A program made the position numbers and the translations under genes. Shown piece after piece: positions 34,079-42,370 of a stretch of 64,000 bases of DNA (the first letter of the stretch is position 1; every line of letters begins with the position of its first letter). The stretch lies in contig NZ_JASITA010000016.1 in the NCBI RefSeq assembly GCF_030063415.1, positions 103,357 to 167,356 of the forward strand. Direction: 5' to 3'. This DNA comes from Streptomyces sp. H27-C3 (lineage in GTDB: Bacteria > Actinomycetota > Actinomycetes > Streptomycetales > Streptomycetaceae). The notes under the pieces were generated by a model that made no database searches, was not told the origin of the DNA, and was given only the letters and a program-made list of their open reading frames with translations.

Positions 34079-35635
34079 TTACGGAGTGCCGGACGGGGCG
34101 CCGGGAGAGGTCTCCGGGGAGGCGTCGGCGGACGGCTCGGCCCCCGGCTGGTTCTCCTCCGGGAGGTGGCGGCCGACCTCGGCCGTCGTCAGGCCGAGGC
34201 CGCCCAGCGTGATCTCGTCCCAGGCCTGTAGCCGCTTGGTCGTCCGGTCCAGATAGAGCAACGAGGTGCGGACCTTCTCCGGCTTGTCGTTCTGCAGCGC
34301 GCGCAGCCCGCCGCCGCCCGACGAGCCCTCGATTTTGAGCCGGGTGCCGTACTCCATGACTTCGGTCCTGCGATGGTGCGTGTGCCCCGCCAGTACGAGA
34401 GGGACCTCGCCGTCCGTCTCGCGGGCCGCCACCGGGTTGTGCGCGATGGCGATGTCGACGGGGGTGCCGGCCCGCTCCTGGTCGCGCAGCGCGGAGGCGA
34501 GCCGCGTGCCCGCCATGCGTTCCGCCGGGTCGCCCTCGGCCTCCACCGAGCGGTCCGGGGTGAACTGCGGATCGCCCATGCCCGCCACCCGCAGCCCGTC
34601 CACCGTGACCGCGCTGCCCTCGTCGAGGACGTGCACGCCCTTGAGACCGCGCAGGTACTTCTGGGTGACCGCCGAGTCGTGGTTGCCGCGCACCCAGACG
34701 TACGGCGCGCCGAGGTCCGGGATCGGATCCAGGAAGCTGTTCTCGGCGCCGGTGCCGTGGTCCATGGTGTCGCCGGAATCGATGATCACGTCGATGTCGT
34801 ACTGCTCCACGAGCGAGCCGATGATGTGCCACGACGCGGGGTTGAGATGGATGTCGGACACGTGCAGCACCCTCATCGTCGCCGGGTCGGGCTGGTACGT
34901 CGGGAGGGTCGAGGTCGCGTCGTACAGCTTGGTCACATTGGTGACGAGCCGCGCCAGTTCCTTCTGGTAGACATCGAATTCGGCGACGATGCTGCGCGCG
35001 TTGCCGACGACGGACGGCGCGGAGGAGAGCAAGCCGGAGAACTTCGGCTCCAGGACCGACTTGGGATTCCAGGTCACGTACGCGCTGACGCCCGAGGCCG
35101 TGAGCAGGGCGAGCGCGAGACCGCCCGCGGCGAGTGCTTTGCGCGGGCGGCGGTAGACGGCCAGACCCAGCGCGGTGGCCCCGGAGACGACGGCGACGCA
35201 GGAGCGCACGGCCAGTTCGGTGGCGCCCGCGGAGACGTCGCCGGTGACCTCGCCCTGGAGCCCGGAGAGGCGCTCGGGATGCTCGACGAGGGCTTGCGAG
35301 CGGACCGGGTCGAGCTGGTCGACGTCCACGTCGAGGCGGATCGGGGCGATATGGGTGTTGAGTTCGAGCGCTCCGAGCGGGGAGACGTTGATCTTGGTGC
35401 CGCCGGACAGGGACGGGCGCAGGGTCATGCTCGTGTCCATCGGGCCGACCGGCGTCCGGACACTGCCGACGATCAGCAGCCCGAGCCAGGCGCCGAGCAG
35501 CACCACCGCGGTCAGGCCGAGCGCCCGTGCGTAGGGGTGCGGGGCGTGCACGAGGGCGCTGGTCGGGGAGGCTTGTTGGGAGCGGTAGTGGCGTCGTACG
35601 CGGACATACGTGGCACGGAAGGGGTCTCGGGCCAT
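34079..35635 (-). CDS. Membrane-anchored metallophosphoesterase
   Basis: The 518-residue protein has a membrane segment near residue 40-58 and another near 155-180 (AVRSCVAVV...ALGLAVY and ALAAGGLALALL), then a calcineurin-like phosphoesterase domain. All metal motifs are present: VLHVSDIHLNP, IDSGDTMDHG, VWVRGNHDS, IAHNP and LAGHTHHRR. The catalytic domain probably faces outside. A Pro/Glu/Ser-rich tail follows. ATG 35635 is chosen; a GTG about nine codons upstream is an alternative. The substrate is unknown. Confidence 0.88.
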   Translation of the reverse strand: MARDPFRATYVRVRRHYRSQQASPTSALVHAPHPYARALGLTAVVLLGAWLGLLIVGSVRTPVGPMDTSMTLRPSLSGGTKINVSPLGALELNTHIAPIRLDVDVDQLDPVRSQALVEHPERLSGLQGEVTGDVSAGATELAVRSCVAVVSGATALGLAVYRRPRKALAAGGLALALLTASGVSAYVTWNPKSVLEPKFSGLLSSAPSVVGNARSIVAEFDVYQKELARLVTNVTKLYDATSTLPTYQPDPATMRVLHVSDIHLNPASWHIIGSLVEQYDIDVIIDSGDTMDHGTGAENSFLDPIPDLGAPYVWVRGNHDSAVTQKYLRGLKGVHVLDEGSAVTVDGLRVAGMGDPQFTPDRSVEAEGDPAERMAGTRLASALRDQERAGTPVDIAIAHNPVAARETDGEVPLVLAGHTHHRRTEVMEYGTRLKIEGSSGGGGLRALQNDKPEKVRTSLLYLDRTTKRLQAWDEITLGGLGLTTAEVGRHLPEENQPGAEPSADASPETSPGAPSGTP

Positions 35636-35710
35636 TGCTCCCGTATTCCCATGCGGGAGCACCGCTAAGCCCGCCCGGCCACTCGCCCGGAAGTCGGCGA
35701 CAATGGGCCC

Positions 35711-36061
35711 GTGCTGGAGATGACGCGTGAGGAGTTCGAAGAACTGGTCGCGGAGGCCCTCGACCGGATCCCACCCGAGCTGATGCGGCTGATGGACAAC
35801 GTCGCGATCTTCGTGGAGGACGAGCCGCCGAAGGACGAGCCCGAGCTGCTCGGGCTGTACGAGGGAACGCCACTGACCGATCGCGGCGAGTGGTACGCCG
35901 GTGTGCTGCCGGACCGGATCAGCATCTACCGGGGGCCGACGCTGCGGATGTGCACCTCGCGGGAGGAGATCGTCGCTGAGACGGAAATCACCGTGGTGCA
36001 CGAGGTGGCGCACCACTTCGGGATCGACGACGCGCGGCTGCACGCCCTGGGATACGGGTGA
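35711..36061 (+). CDS. Small zincin-like metallopeptidase (DUF1025 family)
   Basis: The 116-residue protein carries the zinc-binding HEVAHHFGID motif near its C-terminus with the aspartate that follows in this family. The N-terminal half has MTREEFEELVAEALDRIPPE and LYEGTPLTDRG. It belongs to the 'minimal' zincin group. The role is unknown. GTG 35711 gives the family N-terminus; ATG 35720 is the alternative. It diverges from the phosphoesterase gene with a gap of only 75 bp. Confidence 0.88.
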   Translation: MLEMTREEFEELVAEALDRIPPELMRLMDNVAIFVEDEPPKDEPELLGLYEGTPLTDRGEWYAGVLPDRISIYRGPTLRMCTSREEIVAETEITVVHEVAHHFGIDDARLHALGYG

Positions 36062-36102
36062 GCCGGTGAGTGCGGCGGCGGGGGCCACGGTCGGCGCCCG
36101 CG

Positions 36103-36558
36103 ATGAGTGACGCGATCGATCCGGACGTCGATCTCCGGGTGCCCGCGCACCGCGCCGAGACCACCGGGCGCGGCAAGTGGCTGGTCCTCGGGGCGATCTC
36201 GGTGGGCGGCGCGCTCGGGGCGCTGGCCCGGTACGGTGCGGCGCTTCTGTGGCCCGGGAGCGTGTGGACGACGTTCGGCGTCAATGTGCTGGGCAGTGCG
36301 CTGATCGGCGTGCTGATGGTGCTGGTGAGCGAGTGGGGCCGGGGGCACGCGCTGGTCCGGCCGTTCCTCGGGGTCGGCGTGCTGGGCGGCTTCACGACCT
36401 TCTCGACGTACGCCGCGGACGTGGCGCGGCTGCTTGATGAGGGCGCGGCGGTCACCGCGATGACGTACGCGGCCGGGACGTTCGTGGCCGCGCTGAGCGC
36501 GGTGTGGCTGGCGGCGTCGGTGACGGGGTCGCTCGTGACGCGGGTGGTGGCCCGATGA
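36103..36558 (+). CDS. crcB: Fluoride exporter CrcB/Fluc, first subunit
   Basis: The 151-residue protein carries a short N-terminal extension, then four membrane helices. FGVNVLGSALIG and GGFTTFSTYAAD are the Fluc signature regions with the conserved Asn and the Phe-box/Na+-site Thr-Ser stretch. It should pair with the product of the next gene, as dual-gene Fluc systems form heterodimers. ATG 36103 is chosen; a GTG at 36070 is possible. No fluoride riboswitch was seen upstream. Confidence 0.92.
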   Translation: MSDAIDPDVDLRVPAHRAETTGRGKWLVLGAISVGGALGALARYGAALLWPGSVWTTFGVNVLGSALIGVLMVLVSEWGRGHALVRPFLGVGVLGGFTTFSTYAADVARLLDEGAAVTAMTYAAGTFVAALSAVWLAASVTGSLVTRVVAR

Positions 36559-36589
36559 GGGCGCCGGCCGTGGCATCGGAGGTGGGCGC

Positions 36590-36952
36590 ATGACCTGGGT
36601 GCTGGTGGCGGTCGGGGCGGCGGTCGGGGCGCCCCTGCGGTATCTGACGGACCGTGCGGTGCAGGCGCGGCACGACTCGGTGTTCCCGTGGGGGACGTTC
36701 GTGGTCAACGCGGTGGCGAGCCTGGTCCTTGGCCTGCTGACCGGCGCGTTGGTCTCCTCGTCGACGTACGCGTTGCTCGGGACCGGTCTGTGCGGGGCGC
36801 TGTCGACGTACTCGACCTTCTCGTACGAGACGCTGCGGCTGGCCGAGCGTGGCTTGAAGTTCCTCGCGGCCGCGAGCGCGGTGGCGTCGCCGCTGGTGGG
36901 GCTGGGTGCGGTGGTTCTGGGCGTGGAGCTCGGGCGGGGGCTGCTGCGGTAG
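36590..36952 (+). CDS. crcB: Fluoride exporter CrcB/Fluc, second subunit
   Basis: The 120-residue protein has four membrane helices with FVVNAVASLVLG and GLCGALSTYSTFSYET, the counterpart motifs of the first subunit. It starts 31 bp after the first gene's stop, and the two probably form one operon and one antiparallel dimeric channel that lowers cytoplasmic fluoride. Confidence 0.93.
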   Translation: MTWVLVAVGAAVGAPLRYLTDRAVQARHDSVFPWGTFVVNAVASLVLGLLTGALVSSSTYALLGTGLCGALSTYSTFSYETLRLAERGLKFLAAASAVASPLVGLGAVVLGVELGRGLLR

Positions 36953-37181
36953 CGGGGCCTCTGCGCGCCGTCGTGCGGGGCGCCGTGGTCGTTGTGCCGT
37001 GGTCGTTGTGCCGCGGTCTCCGGACGCCCCGGGGAGTGACCCGTGCGGTAGTCGGGCCGGGGTCTTCGGGCGCCCGGGGAATGACCCGAGCCGTAACCGA
37101 TGAGCCCGGCGCGTGTCCCTTGCGGGTGAATGGGAGTTGGACAGATGAACCCCGTTCGCCGTGCCCCGGAGGTGCCGCCCA

Positions 37182-37772
37182 GTGCGCCAGTTGAACATCC
37201 CTGTCCGATTGGCCGCCGCCGCGCTCGCGGTGGCGGCGTCCGCAGGCTGCATGAGTGTGGGCGACGAGGAGGGCAAGCCCTCGCCGACGCGTCCCGCGGC
37301 GCGGCAGGGGACGGTCGCCGAGGTGGACGCCGACTCGGGTCCGTCCGGCACGGGGCAGGGGCGTACGGGCGGACACGGGGCCACCGGTGAGGGCGGCAAG
37401 GACGCCAAGGGCGGCAAGGACGGGAAGGGCGATCCGCGGGACGAGGGCGCGGACGCCGAGCCGGGTGCCTCGGCCGGGCCCACCGCCGACCCGCCGGACA
37501 AGGGCACCGGGGCGGGCGACGGCGTCACCCGGCCCAAGCCGCCGCGCCCCGGCACGCCGACGCCGACGGGCGGCGGGTCCACGCCGCCCAAACCGCCGGT
37601 GACGCCGGAGCCTCCGGTGACGGAGCCGCCGCCCGAGCCGCCGCCCGAGCCGCCCTCGACCCCGCCTGGACCCTCGGCTTCGCCGGCGGCCGACATGAGG
37701 GCCGCGGGGATGGGGGAACAGCGCCTCAGTTCACGCGAGCCGACCGCATCACCGCAGGTGGGGCCGGTGTAG
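37182..37772 (+). CDS. Hypothetical Pro/Gly-rich lipoprotein
   Basis: GTG 37182 has GGAGGTG seven bases upstream. The signal peptide RLAAAALAVAASAGC ends in a lipobox, so the 196-residue protein should be lipid-anchored. The mature part is low complexity, Gly/Lys/Asp-rich and then a Pro-Glu-Pro repeat (PPVTEPPPEPPPEPP), which suggests a wall-spanning stalk. No folded domain is recognised. A longer GTG start at 37161 is rejected because of the Shine-Dalgarno. Confidence 0.7.
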   Translation: MRQLNIPVRLAAAALAVAASAGCMSVGDEEGKPSPTRPAARQGTVAEVDADSGPSGTGQGRTGGHGATGEGGKDAKGGKDGKGDPRDEGADAEPGASAGPTADPPDKGTGAGDGVTRPKPPRPGTPTPTGGGSTPPKPPVTPEPPVTEPPPEPPPEPPSTPPGPSASPAADMRAAGMGEQRLSSREPTASPQVGPV

Positions 37773-37782
37773 GAGAGCCGGT

Positions 37783-37985
37783 TTGCCATAACCGGGGGAG
37801 GGTGCGTATGGTTATAGATCGTTTGATCCCATTGCCCGGCGCCACTGAGTTCTCGCAAAAGACGAGAGCAAGAGCGCCCCGTGGCGCGTACTCTCCCTTA
37901 CCGTGCTTGACCGCATTGAGGCGGTCGAATTGCGATTCACGGAGTTTGGGCGCGTGCCGAGACTCCGGAAGGTTTCGCATTTCGT
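37783..37985 (+). promoter_or_regulatory. Promoter and long leader of the DEAD-box helicase
   Basis: A candidate promoter is TTGCCA (37783-37788), an 18-bp spacer and TATGGT (37807-37812). This gives a leader of about 165 nt before ATG 37986. The leader has a hairpin GACCGC/GCGGTC (37909-37926) and a GCGCC/GGCGC pair upstream. Long structured leaders are common for cold-responsive helicases; whether it is regulatory is inference. Confidence 0.5.
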
Positions 37986-40334
37986 ATGTCCATTTCCAGC
38001 ACTGACCGCACCGCCATGCCCGAGAACGAGTCGGTCGACCAGACCGCCGACATCATCGAGGCTGTAGACACCACCGCGGACACCACTGCCGCGGACACCA
38101 CCCCCGCCGACACCGCCGTCGTGGACGCAGCCGCCGAGATCATCGAGGTTGTCGAGATCGCGGAGGCCGCCGAGGTCGTCGTCGAGGTCACCGACACCCC
38201 CGCCAAGACCGAGGCCGTCCAGGCCGAGGCCACGGACGACGCAGCAGCCGACGACGCGGACGCCGAGCCGACCGTCACGTTCGGCAGCCTGGGTCTCCCC
38301 GACGGCATCGTCCGCAAGCTCGCCCAGAACGGCGTCACCGCGCCCTTCCCGATCCAGGCCGCGACCATCCCGGACGCCCTGGCCGGCAAGGACATCCTGG
38401 GCCGCGGCCGTACCGGCTCCGGCAAGACCCTCTCCTTCGGTCTGCCGCTGCTGGCCACGCTGTCCGGTGGTCACACCGACAAGAAGAAGCCCCGCGGCAT
38501 CATCCTCACCCCGACCCGTGAGCTCGCGATGCAGGTCGCGGACGCGCTCCAGCCGTACGGCGACGTGCTCGGCCTCAAGATGAAGGTCGTCTGCGGCGGT
38601 ACGTCCATGAGCAACCAGATGTACGCCCTGGAGCGTGGCGTCGACGTCCTCGTCGCCACCCCGGGCCGTCTGCGCGACCTCATCAACCGCGGCGCCTGCT
38701 CGCTGGCGGACGTCCGCATCGCCGTCCTCGACGAGGCCGACCAGATGTCCGACCTGGGCTTCCTGCCCGAGGTCACCGAGCTGCTCGACCAGATCCCCGG
38801 CGGCGGCCAGCGGATGCTCTTCTCCGCCACCATGGAGAACGAGATCAGCACGCTGGTCAAGCGCTACCTGACGAACCCCGTCACGCACGAGGTCGACAGC
38901 GCGCAGGGCAACGTCACGACCATGACCCACCACGTCCTCGTCGTGAAGCCGAAGGACAAGGCGCCGGTCACGGCCGCGATCGCCGCCCGCAAGGGCCGCA
39001 CGATCATCTTCGTCCGCACCCAGCTGGGCGCGGACCGCATCGCCGAGCAGCTGCGCGAGTCGGGCGTCAAGTCCGACGCACTGCACGGCGGCATGACGCA
39101 GGGCGCCCGTACCCGCGTTCTTGAGGACTTCAAGAAGGGTTACATCAACGCCCTCGTCGCCACCGACGTCGCCGCTCGCGGCATCCACGTCGACGGCATC
39201 GACCTGGTCCTGAACGTGGACCCGGCCGGCGACCACAAGGACTACCTCCACCGCTCGGGCCGTACGGCCCGTGCCGGCAAGTCCGGCGTCGTCGTGTCGC
39301 TGTCCCTGCCGCACCAGCGCCGCCAGATCTTCCGCATGATGGAGGACGCGGGCGTCGAGGCCTCGCGCCACATCGTCGCCGGCGCCGGTGTCTTCGAGCC
39401 GGAGGTCGCCGAGATCACCGGCGCCCGTTCGCTCACCGAGGTCCAGGCCGACTCCGCGAACAACGCCGCCAAGCAGGCGGAGCGCGAGGTCAAGGACATG
39501 GGCCGCGAGCTGGAGCGCACCACGCGCCGCGCGACCGAGCTCCGCGAGGAGGCCGACCGCCTGGTCGCCCGCGCCGCGCGTGAGCGTGGCGAGGACCCGG
39601 ACGAGGCAATCGCGGAGATGGCGAAGGCCGCCGAGGCGGAGAACGCCGCCGTGGCAGCGGCTGCAGCCGCTGTGCAGGAGCGCCAGGCCGCGGAGCGTCG
39701 CGACGAGCGCGGCAACTTCGAGCGTCGTGGCAACGACCGCGGTGGCTACAAGGGCAACAACGACCGCGGTGGCGACCGTGGCGGCTACAAGGGCCGTGAC
39801 GACCGTGGTGGCAGCAGCAGCCGTCCGGCGTTCAACCGTGACGACCGTGGTGGCAGCAGCAGCAGCCGTCCGGCGTTCAACCGTGACGACCGTGGTGGCA
39901 GCAGCAGCCGTCCGGCGTTCAACCGCGATGACCGTGGTGGCAGCAGCAGCCGCCCCGCGTTCAACCGTGACGACCGCGGTGGCGACCGTCGTGACGACCG
40001 TGGCGGCAGCAGCCGTCCGGCGTTCAACCGTGACGACCGTGGCGGCGACCGTCGTGACGACCGTGGCGGCAGCAGCCGTCCGGCGTTCAACCGTGACGAC
40101 CGTGGCGGCGACCGCAGCGCCCGTCCGGCCACCGGTGGCGGCTTCCGCGCCGGCGGCTCCGACCGCCCGTTCAACCGCGACGACCGCGCGGCCCGCCCGG
40201 CCACCGGCGGCGGTTTCCGCGCCGGCAGCTCGGACCGCCCGGCCAGCCGCCGCGACGACCACCGCGGCAGCACCGGCACCGGCACCGGCTCCTTCGGCCG
40301 CCGTGACGAGAAGCCGCGCTGGAAGCGCAGCTGA
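37986..40334 (+). CDS. DEAD-box RNA helicase with RGG-repeat tail
   Basis: The 782-residue protein has an acidic Thr/Ala/Asp-rich N-terminus of about 95 residues, then the helicase core. Motifs are GRTGSGKT, PTRELA, DEAD near residue 248, SAT and HRSGRTARAG. After a helical linker (about 490-570) the tail is built from repeated RDDRGGSSSRPAFN units. Such RGG tails bind RNA and can drive condensate formation. It probably unwinds structured RNA in ribosome assembly or cold adaptation. It stands alone with a terminator after it. Confidence 0.93.
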   Translation: MSISSTDRTAMPENESVDQTADIIEAVDTTADTTAADTTPADTAVVDAAAEIIEVVEIAEAAEVVVEVTDTPAKTEAVQAEATDDAAADDADAEPTVTFGSLGLPDGIVRKLAQNGVTAPFPIQAATIPDALAGKDILGRGRTGSGKTLSFGLPLLATLSGGHTDKKKPRGIILTPTRELAMQVADALQPYGDVLGLKMKVVCGGTSMSNQMYALERGVDVLVATPGRLRDLINRGACSLADVRIAVLDEADQMSDLGFLPEVTELLDQIPGGGQRMLFSATMENEISTLVKRYLTNPVTHEVDSAQGNVTTMTHHVLVVKPKDKAPVTAAIAARKGRTIIFVRTQLGADRIAEQLRESGVKSDALHGGMTQGARTRVLEDFKKGYINALVATDVAARGIHVDGIDLVLNVDPAGDHKDYLHRSGRTARAGKSGVVVSLSLPHQRRQIFRMMEDAGVEASRHIVAGAGVFEPEVAEITGARSLTEVQADSANNAAKQAEREVKDMGRELERTTRRATELREEADRLVARAARERGEDPDEAIAEMAKAAEAENAAVAAAAAAVQERQAAERRDERGNFERRGNDRGGYKGNNDRGGDRGGYKGRDDRGGSSSRPAFNRDDRGGSSSSRPAFNRDDRGGSSSRPAFNRDDRGGSSSRPAFNRDDRGGDRRDDRGGSSRPAFNRDDRGGDRRDDRGGSSRPAFNRDDRGGDRSARPATGGGFRAGGSDRPFNRDDRAARPATGGGFRAGSSDRPASRRDDHRGSTGTGTGSFGRRDEKPRWKRS
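39720..40160 (+). repeat. Coding tandem repeat (RGG units) in the helicase gene
   Basis: A unit of about 42-60 bp encoding RDDRGG-SSS-RPAFN recurs at least seven times, varied by one extra Ser codon in one copy and RDDRGGDR insertions in the later copies. Third-position differences show it is ageing rather than newly amplified. Confidence 0.9.
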
Positions 40335-40386
40335 TCCGGTGGGCCGGCGGCGCAGGCCGCCGACCCACTAGATAGCTGAACCACTG

Positions 40387-40420
40387 AAAGCGGGCCCGTT
40401 CCTCAATGCGGGCCCGCTTT
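40387..40420 (+). terminator. DEAD-box helicase terminator
   Basis: A perfect 12-bp stem (40387-40398 with 40409-40420) with a 10-nt loop runs into TTTT. Confidence 0.92.
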
Positions 40421-40525
40421 TCTGTGCCCTGCGCAGCGGCCAACTCCCGCTCCGGACCAGCCACTTACCATGATCCCCGCCGGAAGCTGACGGCTCTGCT
40501 CCGGGCCTGGCGCGAGCCGCGACGG

Positions 40526-40574
40526 GCCCGGCAACCGATACCCGATCGGCTGCCGGGCTCGGTGCGACTATGCT
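40526..40574 (+). promoter_or_regulatory. Hairpin and -10-like box upstream of tRNA-Lys
   Basis: GCCCGGCA (40526-40533) pairs with TGCCGGGC (40551-40558), extended by weaker inner pairs. TATGCT (40569-40574) is a good -10 candidate 18 bp before the tRNA. A clear -35 is not seen. Confidence 0.4.
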
Positions 40575-40591
40575 CAGGGGTGCCTTGCCGA

Positions 40592-40664
40592 GGGCCGTTA
40601 GCTCAATTGGCAGAGCAGCGGACTTTTAATCCGTTGGTTGTGGGTTCGAGTCCCACACGGCCTA
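40592..40664 (+). tRNA. tRNA-Lys(TTT)
   Basis: Acceptor GGGCCGT/ACGGCCT (one G-T pair), anticodon stem GCGGA/TCCGT around CTTTTAA giving TTT, and T-loop TTCGAGT. CCA is not encoded. Confidence 0.95.
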
Positions 40665-40669
40665 CCGCT

Positions 40670-40704
40670 CAGCCCCAGGTCAGGGAGCATCTGATCTGGG
40701 GCTG
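40670..40704 (+). terminator. tRNA-Lys terminator
   Basis: A perfect 14-bp stem (40670-40683 with 40691-40704) with a 7-nt loop is followed by ATTCTGTTTT. Confidence 0.9.
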
Positions 40705-40727
40705 ATTCTGTTTTCGGGGGGTTGAAG

Positions 40728-40767
40728 ATTGTTAGATCGGCCTGCGCTCGGCCGAAGTGCTAACGAT
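40728..40767. other. Imperfect inverted repeat after tRNA-Lys
   Basis: ATTGTTAG (40728-40735) pairs with CTAACGAT (40760-40767), and GGCC (40739-40742) with GGCC (40750-40753). It lies between the tRNA terminator and the terminator of the Nudix gene, so it belongs to neither. It could be an operator, a terminator remnant or part of an old insertion boundary. Confidence 0.45.
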
Positions 40768-40782
40768 CAAGACGTGAGGAAG

Positions 40783-40820
40783 CCCCGGCCGTCCGCCTCG
40801 GGGGGAGCGGACGGCCGGGG
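40783..40820 (-). terminator. Nudix gene terminator
   Basis: A perfect 14-bp GC-rich stem (40783-40796 with 40807-40820) lies twelve bases beyond the Nudix stop on the minus strand. Confidence 0.85.
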
Positions 40821-40831
40821 CCGACGGGGGG

Positions 40832-41662
40832 TTACAGCGCGGTGGTCAGCACCCGGCTGCGCAGCGGCTCCGAGACGAGCATGTCGGCGAACTGCCAGGA
40901 TGCCGCCGTCACCTCCTCCTCCTCCTCCTGGAGCACGATCTCGTCCGCCGTGGTGCGGAACATGAACCGGAGGTCGAAGTGCAAGTGATCCGGCTCGTCC
41001 TTCGCAGGGTTCGCCGGAATAATGTGCGCGTCCACGTGCAGCGGCAGGTCGACCGCCAGCGTCACCTTGTCAGCGTCGGTACCGGTCTCCTCGGCGAGCT
41101 CGCGCAGCGCCGCCCCGACGAGCGTCTCGTCCGTGTCCTCGACGACATGGCTGCCGGGCAGCAGCCACTTCGAAAGGGCCTGGTGCTCGATGGTCAGGAC
41201 TCGACCGTCGGGGCGGTGGAGCACGACGCCGGCGGTGACGTGACCGCGGAACTCCTTGCGTGAGGTGATCGTGTCGCCCGCCTCGTCGAGCAGGGCGGCG
41301 AGCGGCTCCTTGTCCTCGGGGTGCTGGGCGAGGTAGCCGCCGACATCGAGGAGGACGAGAGGCTCACCTGCGGCGCGCGACTCGAGGAAGTCGACGGCCG
41401 TCTCGGGGTCGGTGAACAGTCCTCGGGAGAGGGTGGCGCACTGGGCGACCTTCTCCACCTCGCGCTGCGCCGAGGCATTGATGGGCTTCGGCTTGGGGAG
41501 GATCGCCCGCAGTTGTGAAGCCGCCGCGACCGCCTTCACGAACGAGGGGCGTTCCGGCAACGGGTGGGTGATGAGCAGGGACGCCGGAGGCTCCGGCGGG
41601 CGGAACTGGGTGTTGATCCGGGCGAAGTACGCGTCGAGCCGCGCGTGTTCGAACGCTTCCAT
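40832..41662 (-). CDS. Nudix hydrolase with N-terminal extension
   Basis: The 276-residue protein carries a Nudix-type domain in its C-terminal half, with RELAEETG and the upstream Glu eight residues before that Arg. The loop PGSHVVEDTDET is one residue longer than a canonical Nudix loop. The N-terminal 130 residues contain RPSFVKAVAAASQLRAIL and VVLLDVGGYLAQHPED-like stretches without an identified fold. It probably hydrolyses a nucleoside-diphosphate derivative. The gene starts 12 bp after the small Cys-containing gene and likely forms an operon with it. Confidence 0.8.
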   Translation of the reverse strand: MEAFEHARLDAYFARINTQFRPPEPPASLLITHPLPERPSFVKAVAAASQLRAILPKPKPINASAQREVEKVAQCATLSRGLFTDPETAVDFLESRAAGEPLVLLDVGGYLAQHPEDKEPLAALLDEAGDTITSRKEFRGHVTAGVVLHRPDGRVLTIEHQALSKWLLPGSHVVEDTDETLVGAALRELAEETGTDADKVTLAVDLPLHVDAHIIPANPAKDEPDHLHFDLRFMFRTTADEIVLQEEEEEVTAASWQFADMLVSEPLRSRVLTTAL

Positions 41663-41674
41663 GAGCGTCGCCTT

Positions 41675-41833
41675 TCAGGTCTCAAGCGCGGGGGCCGTGC
41701 ACCAGGCGCACTGGCAGGGCGGGTAGGCGATGGAGCCGATCGGAGCAGTCTCGGGGTGTTCGCGTTCGACGATCAGATGCTCGTCACGCCGCACATCTCG
41801 AACCTGCTGGGCCACGAGTCGCCGATGCTGCAC
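41675..41833 (-). CDS. Cys-containing mini-protein, probable partner of the Nudix gene
   Basis: The frame VQHRRLVAQQVRDVRRDEHL continues into ERHPETAPIGSIAYPP-like sequence and ends CQCAWCTAPALET, a CxCxxC cluster that could bind metal. GTG 41833 (52 residues) has GAGG nine bases upstream; the frame is also open to ATG 41932. The compact spacing to the Nudix gene and protein-like composition favour a real gene. No family is recognised with confidence. Confidence 0.5.
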   Translation of the reverse strand: MQHRRLVAQQVRDVRRDEHLIVEREHPETAPIGSIAYPPCQCAWCTAPALET

Positions 41834-42322
41834 CTGCGGCGCCTCGGAGACGATGGTCTCTACGATCGTTTCGCTGCCCACGCAGCCGCCCTGTGGGAGA
41901 CCGGTCGACCAAGTCTGGTCCTGAACGCGCAAAGGCGCCCCCTGCCAGCCGGTGAGGGCCGGACAGGGGGCGTGCGGTCACCGACGCCAGGGCGTCAGGT
42001 CGAGGTCGGGTAGCCCACCGCAGGAGATCCAAGACGAACGAAGTGAGTAGCTTGCGCTGGGTTCGCTGGTCCTTCACTCCCTGGTCGAGCCGGTCAGTGA
42101 TCGCGGCGAAATCTTGGCGGCGGTTCGCGCCCCTTGACTGGGGCCACGGCAGGATGCCCACAGCAGAGCAGCCCCGGCCGCCGCGATTCCGGCGCCGGAA
42201 CGAGGCGATGCGGGGCGGTGAGGAACGGTATCGCCGCAGTCTGCCGAGTGGGCCGAGCGCCGCTCTGACCAGGCCGTTGCGGCAGAGCGCGACACAGGGC
42301 GCCCTCTACCGAACCCTTCGGA
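41834..42322. other. Gap with no convincing gene
   Basis: A hairpin CGCCCCCTG/CAGGGGGCG spans 41936-41972. Minus-strand sequence around 42000-42110 reads LDQGVKDQRTQRKLLTSFVLDLL in one frame, which looks protein-like but lacks a clear start and loses that character downstream; a gene remnant is possible. Base composition is more mixed here than in the flanking core genes. Confidence 0.4.
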
Positions 42323-42352
42323 GTCGTAACCCCCGTCGACGGGGGTTACGAC
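42323..42352. terminator. Perfect 30-bp palindrome after the DM13 gene
   Basis: The left arm GTCGTAACCCCCGTC is matched exactly by the right arm with no spacer. It begins 18 bp beyond the DM13 stop on the minus strand, so it is probably its terminator, although it lacks a T tract. Confidence 0.75.
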
Positions 42353-42370
42353 ATTCCGGGGACCCTTCGC

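Noticed and set aside
36070..36103. Fluoride riboswitch before crcB
   Set aside because: The gap is too short and lacks the conserved fluoride aptamer sequence.
39820..40120. Regular repeats resembling a CRISPR array
   Set aside because: The units are in-frame coding repeats without unique spacers.
37812..40262. Long minus-strand frame opposite the DEAD-box helicase, rich in Val/Ala/Thr repeats
   Set aside because: It mirrors the helicase repeats and has no start signal or domain.
41784..42161. Minus-strand frame with protein-like QGVKDQRTQRKLLTSFVLDLL
   Set aside because: Only a short stretch looks real, it overlaps the mini-protein gene and the rest is Arg/Gly shadow sequence; kept as a possible remnant.
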